Assembly: GCA_027315135.1 (NCBI GenBank)
Contig: DAHUYR010000027.1
Location: 1 to 39,528, forward strand
Length of the DNA stretch: 39,528 bases
Origin: Microcaldota archaeon
Lineage (GTDB): Archaea; Micrarchaeota; Micrarchaeia; Micrarchaeales; CABMGC01
Reading direction: 5' to 3'
The position numbers and the translations under genes are program-made. The notes under the pieces are model-generated. The model saw only the letters and a list, made by a program, of their open reading frames with translations. It had not been told where the DNA came from and made no database searches. Position 1 is the first letter of the stretch, and every line of letters begins with the position of its first letter. This document shows positions 31,166 to 37,669 of the stretch, in pieces.

Positions 31166-32605
31166 TTATCCTTTTATAACTGCTATTGGCACGTTCCTTG
31201 AAACCGGAACCGCAAGCTCTGCACCTTTGACAATCCTTATCACTTCATCAATGTCTTTGTAGACCCACTCTGACTCCTCGCTCACGAGCCTCTGGTCATG
31301 GACCCGCAGCTCTATATTTTTGCTCTTCATCGAAGACAGGGTTTTTTCCGCGCCAATCTCGCGTAATGCCTGGTGCCTTGACATGACTCTTCCGGCTCCA
31401 TGGCACGCTGAGCCCAACGTCTCTTTCATGGCTCCTTCAGCCCCAGCAAGGATGTAGCTCGCCGTTCCCATGCTTCCAGGTATCAGCACAGGCTGCCCAC
31501 ACTCCCTGTATGCTTCAGGTATCTCCTTCCTGCCCTTTGCAAAGGCTCTTGTAGCTCCCTTCCTGTGGACATATACTTTCTGCATATGCCCTTCTACCTT
31601 ATGCTCCTCAAGCTTTGCAATATTGTGCGAAAGGTCATAAAGCAGGCTCATGCCAAGTTCATCATGACTCTTGTTAAAGACCTTTGAGAAGCTCTCCCTT
31701 ATCATATGCGTTATCATTTCACGGTTTGCAAAAGCAAAATTGACGCCGCACTTCATCGCCTTCAGGTAATCATCTGCCTCCTTGCTCTTTACATGGGCGT
31801 AGCTAAGTTCAGGATCAACAATCTTTATGCCATTCCTTGCCTGATATTCTGCAAGCGTGCGCAGATAGTCACTACATATCTGGTGACCGAAGCCCCTTGA
31901 GCCGGTATGCACCATTATGACTATCTGTCCCTCGTAAATCCCATATGCTTTTGCAAGCTTTCCGTCAAATATGTTGCCTACTTTCTGTATCTCAAGGAAA
32001 TGGTTGCCAGCTCCAAGAGTGCCAAGCTGGTTCCTTCCCCTAGATTTTGCACGCTGGCTGACTTTGGAGAAATCTGCCCCTTGCATGCAGCCATTCTCCT
32101 CCATATGCTCTATGTCTTCATGAACTCCAAATCCCTTCTCAACAAGGTATGCTGCCCCTTCATGTGCCACCTTCTCAAGATCTGCGGGGTCAAAACCCAT
32201 CTTCAGCCTGCTATCAAGCCCGCTCGGAACGCTGGCGAAGATATGATCGGAGAGCTTCTTAATATTCTTCTTAATATCAGGCTCTTCAAGGTTGGTCCTT
32301 ATCACACGTATCCCGCAGTTAATATCGAATCCTATTGCTCCGGGAGAAATGATTCCCTCATCAGCATCAAAGCCTGCAACTCCTCCCACAGGAAAACCAT
32401 ATCCCTCATGCCCGTCAGGCATGACCATAACATTGCCGCGTATTCCCGGAAGCGTTGCCGCATTTGCAGCCTGCTGCATAGTTCTATCTTGCTTAAGGTT
32501 TTGCATAAGCTTTTCAGAAGAATAGACTGTGACTCCTGTATTCATCCCCAGCGCCTTATCCTTTGCGATTTCGAACCTGAAATCATCAATCCTTTCCACT
32601 TTCAT
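31166..32605 (-). CDS. rtcB: RtcB RNA-splicing ligase
   Basis: GTP- and Mn-dependent ligase joining a 2',3'-cyclic phosphate end to a 5'-OH end; in archaea it seals tRNA exons after splicing endonuclease cleavage. The 479-residue length is typical and there is no intein. Metal and active-site segments: PDGHEGYGFPVGG, GFDINCGIR (metal-binding Cys), NHFLEIQ, HTGSRGFGHQ, GSMGTASYIL and ACHGAGRVMSR, which holds the guanylylated histidine. It starts in a region shared with tRNA-Leu and is the expected ligase for the intron-bearing tRNA-Met and tRNA-Trp here. Its stop lies 8 bases from the stop of the helical-repeat gene. Confidence 0.98.
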   Translation of the reverse strand: MKVERIDDFRFEIAKDKALGMNTGVTVYSSEKLMQNLKQDRTMQQAANAATLPGIRGNVMVMPDGHEGYGFPVGGVAGFDADEGIISPGAIGFDINCGIRVIRTNLEEPDIKKNIKKLSDHIFASVPSGLDSRLKMGFDPADLEKVAHEGAAYLVEKGFGVHEDIEHMEENGCMQGADFSKVSQRAKSRGRNQLGTLGAGNHFLEIQKVGNIFDGKLAKAYGIYEGQIVIMVHTGSRGFGHQICSDYLRTLAEYQARNGIKIVDPELSYAHVKSKEADDYLKAMKCGVNFAFANREMITHMIRESFSKVFNKSHDELGMSLLYDLSHNIAKLEEHKVEGHMQKVYVHRKGATRAFAKGRKEIPEAYRECGQPVLIPGSMGTASYILAGAEGAMKETLGSACHGAGRVMSRHQALREIGAEKTLSSMKSKNIELRVHDQRLVSEESEWVYKDIDEVIRIVKGAELAVPVSRNVPIAVIKG

Positions 32606-32715
32606 AGCCTAACCTTTAAATATCATGAAAACCGAGGAAATCACACATTTTATCAATGCAAACTTATAAATACTAGATAAGATTATATAATGGCGTATAT
32701 AATTAAATAAGCCGT

Positions 32716-32813
32716 GCAGGGATGGCGGAGCCTGGTCAAACGCGACAGACTCAAGATCTGTTGGCTTAGGCCTACGGGAGTTCAATAACACTGAACAAAT
32801 CTCTCTCCCTGCA
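32716..32813 (+). tRNA. tRNA-Leu (CAA) with a 13-nt insertion in the T loop
   Basis: Acceptor GCAGGGA/TCCCTGC, discriminator A, D stem GCG/CGC, anticodon stem ACAGA/TCTGT with loop CTCAAGA (anticodon CAA) and a class II variable arm (GGC/GCC). T stem GGGAG/CTCTC is kept, but the loop is 20 nt (32781-32800) where 7 are expected: TTCAAAT is split by 13 extra nucleotides, the exact edges being ambiguous because of repeated A. TTCA can pair with TGAA inside the insertion. Best explained as a non-canonical intron; an expanded T arm or a defective gene are alternatives. No anticodon-loop intron. Confidence 0.9.
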
Positions 32814-32849
32814 CTGTAATTTACTATAAACAACTGCAAATGTGATTAA

Positions 32850-33572
32850 ATGGCGACAACTAAGAAAAAACTCTCAAAAAAAGCTAACCCTATCAAGAAG
32901 TCTTCAAAGACACCTTCCCACTCTAAGAGGGCGAAGCTCAAACCACTGGTAAATTTGGAAGTGCCGCACTATCCTCAAACAGAGGAGTTCACCAGCTCTG
33001 CAGCGTGTGCCATGATGGTCCTAAAATTCATGAATAAAAACTTCAAGCTATCAAAGGATCAGGAATACGGTATATGGCAAGAAGCTGTCAACGGCAGCGT
33101 ATGGCACGGCTCAAAATATGGGATAGCATATGCTCTCGCAAAACGCGGTGCAAGAGTTAAGATAATAAGCAACACAAAGGATGAAGGTTACGACAGGAAG
33201 CTTGCTGTGTATGAAAACGTCAATCTTGACACCTTAACTGCATCATTCAACGAGATAAAAGGCAAGGCAATCTCGATGAAGGTAGATGAGGAGCACTCGA
33301 GCAACATAACTATAAATTCAATAAAGAAGACTCTTTCGTCAAACCAGCTGCCTATCGTACTAATAGATGCCAATGTGATTAATCCTTACATGGAATCCTC
33401 CCCGCACTGGGTAGTGGTGACCGGCTATGACAAGGATGCATTCTTCATAAACGATCCGTACTCTGACAGCACTATGACTCTTGATGCGGAGGTATTCAAG
33501 TCTGCCTTAGGGTATGACAACGCAGAGAAGAATTTCCATATAATAGCTACCGACCTGCGGAAAAGGAAGTAA
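32850..33572 (+). CDS. C39-like papain-fold protein with Ser at the catalytic Cys position
   Basis: 240 residues. A Lys-rich N-terminal tail (1-32) precedes a C39-like (DUF3335-type) domain. Family landmarks: the Cys box, seen as EFTSSAACAMMVLKF (46-60), helix segment QEYGIWQEAV, YGIAYALAKRGARVKI, and the His/Asp box HWVVVTGYD with FINDPY (His186, Asp202). In active peptidases the first box reads FTCGPA; here it is FTSSAA, placing Ser49 where the nucleophile should be. Cys53 is four residues later. So it is probably a non-peptidase or an altered hydrolase. Starts 36 bases after tRNA-Leu, possibly in one transcript. No signal peptide. Confidence 0.7.
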   Translation: MATTKKKLSKKANPIKKSSKTPSHSKRAKLKPLVNLEVPHYPQTEEFTSSAACAMMVLKFMNKNFKLSKDQEYGIWQEAVNGSVWHGSKYGIAYALAKRGARVKIISNTKDEGYDRKLAVYENVNLDTLTASFNEIKGKAISMKVDEEHSSNITINSIKKTLSSNQLPIVLIDANVINPYMESSPHWVVVTGYDKDAFFINDPYSDSTMTLDAEVFKSALGYDNAEKNFHIIATDLRKRK

Positions 33573-33575
33573 TCC

Positions 33576-33887
33576 TCAAACCAAGGTCTCCGACAGGAAG
33601 CCCCTTGAAGAGAAGAGCCTGCGGAACCCGTTTCTGTGAGCATTCCTGTTTCTGCTTGCCTTTGTTTTGGTTGCCTTCTTTGTAACATTGTAGCAATCTA
33701 CGCAGAGCAGCCTTTTCCTGACTATTCCGCTCCTGACGTAGAAGTCCCTATCCTGTATGTACGAAGACGGCATCACCTTTATCTCGTCTTTTCCAAATTC
33801 CTTCCTGCAATTCATGCAACTGTTGTTAAGGAACCGGACCAGCGAGTCTTCCCCTCTCCCCTGCATTTCTAGAGCCATTGTATCCAT
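33576..33887 (-). CDS. Small zinc-ribbon protein, unknown
   Basis: 103 residues. Cys24, Cys27, Cys62 and Cys65 (SCMNCRKEFG and LLCVDCYN) form a treble-clef or ribbon-type zinc site, followed by a basic tail rich in Lys, Arg and Asn (about 70-95), which suggests nucleic-acid binding. An alternative start is the Met at position 4. GTTTAAATAGG, about 35-45 bases upstream, is a TATA-like box. It converges with the C39-like gene with 3 bases between the stop codons. No family recognised. Confidence 0.6.
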   Translation of the reverse strand: MDTMALEMQGRGEDSLVRFLNNSCMNCRKEFGKDEIKVMPSSYIQDRDFYVRSGIVRKRLLCVDCYNVTKKATKTKASRNRNAHRNGFRRLFSSRGFLSETLV

Positions 33888-34033
33888 GTTATCCCCAAAC
33901 AGTATCTCTTCTTTCTATCCTATTTAAACATTCCGAAATAGCGGAAGTGCACCTCAGCAAAATTTAAATATCATGATCTGTCTCAAATAAAGGTAAGTTC
34001 TCTACAGGACTCATTCTTGAAAGGTGACCACGT

Positions 34034-34672
34034 ATGGCACTGAAAATCGATAATGCTACTAACAACGCTCAGTACGCAATAACCAAACACAGGGCTGGTT
34101 ATACTGGAGAGGTAGAGCTCAAACCTAAAATCTTCAAAGAGGTCATAAGGGTTGTAAAGGACTCATTTGCTCAGGATCTCTCACAGGGGCATCTTCAAAA
34201 AATGATATACGGGAGCAGTTTATTGCTGGTTGTCTCCAGAGCGGATACGAACGTAAAGGTAGGGGTAGCCTCGCTTAGCTACGAAGATAAGGAATGCTAC
34301 TTTTCATGTGCTGCAATAGTCAAATCTGAACGCGGTAACGGGCTATATTATGTCATGAACAGATTGCGCATAAAGGACGGATTAAGCAGAGGGTACACTG
34401 CCTTCACAGTATTGACGCAGAATCCTAAGGTCGAAAGAAGCATAGATCGAGCAATGGAGACTCTGCGCGAAGAAGGACTGATTGCAGGCCATGATGTTAA
34501 AAGGGAGCTGATAAGGAAATGCTACCGAAGGATGTTAACTGACGAGGTACCGAAGTCATCAGATGAACGCATAAACAATGCGTTCTCAACGATAAACTAC
34601 AAAAAAGGAGATGCCTTCCAAATAACCTTCTCGGTAAAGCCGAGAACATTGAGGAGCTTCTTCAGCTTCTGA
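34034..34672 (+). CDS. GNAT-fold acetyltransferase-like protein
   Basis: 212 residues. The middle (about 65-150) reads as a GNAT N-acetyltransferase: strands LLLVVSRADTNVKVGVASLSYEDKECYFSCAAIV, then the acetyl-CoA loop ERGNGLYYVMNRLRIKDGLSRG, followed by FTVLTQNPKVERSIDRAMETL. Motif A has RGNG with a degenerate final Gly position, so cofactor binding is likely but not certain. The ends (1-35 and 165-212) match nothing I recognise. A Shine-Dalgarno GAAAGGTGA lies 8 bases before the ATG, and TTTAAATATC about 65 bases upstream is a promoter candidate. Overlaps trm1 by 11 bases at the 3' ends. Substrate unknown. Confidence 0.65.
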   Translation: MALKIDNATNNAQYAITKHRAGYTGEVELKPKIFKEVIRVVKDSFAQDLSQGHLQKMIYGSSLLLVVSRADTNVKVGVASLSYEDKECYFSCAAIVKSERGNGLYYVMNRLRIKDGLSRGYTAFTVLTQNPKVERSIDRAMETLREEGLIAGHDVKRELIRKCYRRMLTDEVPKSSDERINNAFSTINYKKGDAFQITFSVKPRTLRSFFSF

Positions 34673-35744
34673 CAGTTTCCGCAACAAACGAATAATCTGC
34701 ATCTGTTTTTATCGAGTCCTTCCAGAACTGCGTCTGCGATACTCTGTATCCATGTTCCTCAAGTTTCTGCATAACTACTTTATGTGACACCGAACCTATG
34801 GACAGGGATTTGGTAATCTTAGGCACCGAATAGAAGAAGGGAATATCCAACTCCTTAGATATCGCTTGAATCTGCTTTGCCGCATTTGCATCACCTATCT
34901 TTTCCATAGCCTTTGCAGTATTCTTAACAGCTGTGCCATTGGACATACTGCCAAGCCACATACGCCCCGCAGCAAGCATCTTTGAATTGCATTTGGGACA
35001 CTTGTCTCTAACTGCACATATCCCATAACTGTGTTCAAAGTACCTGCATGACTGGCACTGGCTTGCAATTCCAAGGCTTTTCATCGAGGAGAGTGCCTCT
35101 GCCGCACCGTGAGAGATCCTTGCAAACACCCTGACATAGTGCATGTCTGACACGCACATCATTGGCTCAATCCCGAAGTTGAACTGTGCCGCATTCTTCG
35201 CAATGAATGCAAGCAATATTCTCGCACCGGCTTCCTTGCAAAGCTCTGTATGCATTGGCACAGCTCCATACGTCTTAATGCACGCATTCGCATGCGCTCC
35301 ATGAAGCACTGCCGTATCTGTGGCGGTGACCATGAGCAATGTGCCTCCCTTCGAGATCTTAAAAGCGTCATATATTAACGGTGCAGGACTCCCAAAAGGA
35401 TCAATATCTATTATATCAAACCTTTCCTCCCTCGTATTAGCAAACTCCTGGAAGCTCTTGTTCTCCACTTCAGCATCCACACCATTTGCCTTAACGTTCG
35501 CCAGGGAATTTGCATATGCCTCACTGTTCATATCTATCAATACCTGATCCTTTATTCCGGATTCAAGTGCATATCTTATGCCTCTTATTCCTGTGGCTGA
35601 AGTGGCATCGATAAGTCTGGCATTTTTAGGTGCATTCGCCTTTACAAATGCAGCAGAGATAGAGCGCAATGATTGCATTTTTGGATTGAAGAATACTCCT
35701 TTTTCGACGTTTATCTTGGCTGAGAATTCATTTACCTTCATCAT
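34662..35744 (-). CDS. trm1: tRNA (guanine26-N2)-dimethyltransferase Trm1
   Basis: SAM-dependent enzyme converting G26 of tRNA to N2,N2-dimethylguanosine; 360 residues, the usual archaeal size. SAM motif IDATSATGIRGIRYA (about 44-58) and catalytic DIDPFGSPAPL (about 112-122) are intact, with the N-terminal FFNPKMQSLRSIS typical of the family. A four-cysteine zinc cluster (CQSC, then CAVRDKCPKC, about 229-253) is also present. The start overlaps the end of the DUF357 gene by 17 bases, indicating cotranscription. The tRNA-Met here has G26, a substrate candidate. Confidence 0.96.
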   Translation of the reverse strand: MMKVNEFSAKINVEKGVFFNPKMQSLRSISAAFVKANAPKNARLIDATSATGIRGIRYALESGIKDQVLIDMNSEAYANSLANVKANGVDAEVENKSFQEFANTREERFDIIDIDPFGSPAPLIYDAFKISKGGTLLMVTATDTAVLHGAHANACIKTYGAVPMHTELCKEAGARILLAFIAKNAAQFNFGIEPMMCVSDMHYVRVFARISHGAAEALSSMKSLGIASQCQSCRYFEHSYGICAVRDKCPKCNSKMLAAGRMWLGSMSNGTAVKNTAKAMEKIGDANAAKQIQAISKELDIPFFYSVPKITKSLSIGSVSHKVVMQKLEEHGYRVSQTQFWKDSIKTDADYSFVAETVRS

Positions 35745-35973
35745 AAGCGCCTTTTATTTTAAGTACCGCATCTATCAACCCATGCGCATATGCTATGCTT
35801 GAGAAAGAGGTATACAAATCATTTTTCTTCAGCCATGCATCCGAGTCCTTCGCATACATCTCTGCAAGCTCCACTACATTCCTTTCCTCACCAGTGAGAT
35901 CAAGCCCCGAAGCCTTTTTCATGCTCTCTGAAAAAAGCAGAATATCCTTCCGTATGCGCGCTTCTACCTCCAA
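35728..35973 (-). CDS. DUF357-family small helical protein
   Basis: 81 residues, mostly helical. The last half YAKDSDAWLKKNDLYTSFSSIAYAHGLIDAVLKI matches DUF357, an archaeal family of unknown function characterised by a Y-x-x-D-S helix and a YA-x-G-L-I-D segment. The start is ATG at 35973, 11 bases downstream of the pcn stop, and the end overlaps trm1 by 17 bases, so pcn, DUF357 and trm1 probably form one operon. No enzyme motif is seen. Confidence 0.85.
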   Translation of the reverse strand: MEVEARIRKDILLFSESMKKASGLDLTGEERNVVELAEMYAKDSDAWLKKNDLYTSFSSIAYAHGLIDAVLKIKGAYDEGK

Positions 35974-35984
35974 CTAATTACCAT

Positions 35985-36725
35985 TTAGCTCTCCATGTAC
36001 GGCGCAAGGAAGTATGTTATCTGGGCCTCACCTACTTTGTAGCTGAGCCTCATAGGCTCATTGGATTTAAGGCCTATGCTTATGTAGTTGCCTGCAGGGC
36101 AGGATTTTACCATGTTCTCCAGGAACTGCAGGTTGAAAGTAGCTTCTGCATTCTTCTCCGCTGAAATCTTCTTTATGGCATTGCCGTCGCTCAGATGCTC
36201 CTCGTTTAGCTCGCCAGAGTCTCCTCTGCAATCTATCAAGAACTGCTCCTTCGTTGCCTTAAGTGAGATATACTCAGAGACTATGGTTGCATCCTTGACA
36301 AGCTCCTTAAGAGTCTCTCCATTTATCTCCACATCCGCGTCAAACTGTACATTAGGCTCCTTTTCGACGCTCTTTCTTACGTCTATAAGCTGCGTCTTGA
36401 ACCTTCTCTTTGACAGCCCGGAGAATTCGAGCATAAGTTTGTTATCATGCTCCTTCATTATGAGCGATTCGCCATCCCTGGCCCTTGACATTATCTTGCT
36501 CAAGTTTTCTATGTTCAGTCCAAGGCCCACATTCTTGTCGACCTCGTACTTGGAGAAGGCCTTGCTTGGCATGAAAAACGATATCATACTTATGCTTGAA
36601 GGATCCATCGCCTTAAGCGTAACTCCCTCCTTTGTAACATTGAACACTCCTTCATCAACAAGGTTCACTATAGTATCTATGCACTCTTTCCAATACTTCG
36701 CATTATCTATTCTTAATTCCAACAT
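35985..36725 (-). CDS. pcn: PCNA sliding clamp
   Basis: DNA polymerase processivity clamp, a homotrimeric ring in most archaea; 246 residues is standard. Two repeats of the clamp fold: N-terminal LDNAKYWKECIDTIVNLVDEG-like start and TLKAMDPSSISMISFFM (about 36-52, near the PCNA DPSxVAM signature), interdomain connector about 118-132, and the C-terminal FLAPYMES, where partner PIP boxes dock. A single copy in the window. ATATATTATTA (minus strand, about 36776-36786) is a TATA candidate 50 bases upstream. Operon with DUF357 and trm1. Confidence 0.97.
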   Translation of the reverse strand: MLELRIDNAKYWKECIDTIVNLVDEGVFNVTKEGVTLKAMDPSSISMISFFMPSKAFSKYEVDKNVGLGLNIENLSKIMSRARDGESLIMKEHDNKLMLEFSGLSKRRFKTQLIDVRKSVEKEPNVQFDADVEINGETLKELVKDATIVSEYISLKATKEQFLIDCRGDSGELNEEHLSDGNAIKKISAEKNAEATFNLQFLENMVKSCPAGNYISIGLKSNEPMRLSYKVGEAQITYFLAPYMES

Positions 36726-36794
36726 ATCACCTATGCCAGAGCATCAGCAAAAAGCTATACGAATATGCCCACGATAATAATATATAGCTTATCT

Positions 36795-36807
36795 TGCCCT
36801 TAGGGCA
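36795..36807. promoter_or_regulatory. Palindrome TGCCCTTAGGGCA between pcn and dtdA
   Basis: A 13-bp perfect inverted repeat (TGCCCT-T-AGGGCA) in the divergent intergenic region, upstream of the pcn TATA candidate. Either an operator-like site or a small hairpin; position favours regulation of pcn. Confidence 0.4.
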
Positions 36808-36865
36808 GTTAATTGGAATACAGCATCAAGGTTTATATCTTAAAATCAGCATTTAATGTGTTAGC

Positions 36866-37669
36866 ATGATCTGCATAGCATACTCTGAAAGCGACCCGGT
36901 ATCAAGGCACGCGGCGGAATTCGTTATCAAGGAATATGGCTTCGATGAGGAAGAAGGCCGGCGCCTGCAGGACAATGTGGAACTGTTAAGAGTCGAAGGC
37001 TCTCTAATCAATGCGGAAGCCATAGATAAAAAACATTTCAAAGCCATACTCTTCATGAGCAAGCATCACAGCGCTGCAGGGATCAACTCATTCACAGCAC
37101 ATTCCCTTGGAAACTGGACAGCAAAGGCGGAGTTTGGTGGAATGCCCAGAGCGCTATCAAAATCATCTCCATTGCTGATGCTTGCATGCATGAGCAATCT
37201 TGATTCAAACGCTCCGACAGAGACAAACAAGGTATATGAAGCAACCCATCACGGGCCGTTGCTTGATACTCCATGCACATTCATTGAGTTCGGTGGCAGC
37301 GAAGCTGCTATGGAAGAGCACGCCTCTGCAGAGACGTTAGGCCGTGCAGCTGTCGAATCGGTTAGGGCAATAGCTGACGAAACGCAAGAGCTCTCGCACG
37401 TCGTAATAGGCCTTGGAGGAAACCATTACCCGTTAAAATTCACAAAGCTTGCATTGGAAAAGGGCTATGCATTCGGGCACATAATGCCCAGCCATTCTTT
37501 TATAAAAGATGGCAACATATGGGATACCAGTATGATTGAGGAGGCAATTGCAAGGAGCGACAAGGAAACGGAATTTGCAGTGATAGACTGGAAGAGCTTT
37601 GGGTCAGAGCAGAGAAAAGCCGTTCTAAACAAACTCGAAGAACTCGGGATAGACTATGAAAGGGTATGA
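36866..37669 (+). CDS. dtdA: D-aminoacyl-tRNA deacylase, archaeal type
   Basis: Removes D-amino acids from mischarged tRNAs, protecting translation. The 267-residue sequence fits the DtdA/GEK1 family: ILFMSKHHSAAGINSFTAHS (near residues 60-79), the NKVYEATHHGP segment (about 117-127) with zinc-binding histidines, and GLGGNHYPLKFTKLA (about 193-207). No relation to bacterial Dtd. TTTATATCTTAAAA lies about 30 bases upstream, giving a nearly leaderless start. Its 3' end overlaps the surface protein gene by 14 bases. Confidence 0.95.
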   Translation: MICIAYSESDPVSRHAAEFVIKEYGFDEEEGRRLQDNVELLRVEGSLINAEAIDKKHFKAILFMSKHHSAAGINSFTAHSLGNWTAKAEFGGMPRALSKSSPLLMLACMSNLDSNAPTETNKVYEATHHGPLLDTPCTFIEFGGSEAAMEEHASAETLGRAAVESVRAIADETQELSHVVIGLGGNHYPLKFTKLALEKGYAFGHIMPSHSFIKDGNIWDTSMIEEAIARSDKETEFAVIDWKSFGSEQRKAVLNKLEELGIDYERV

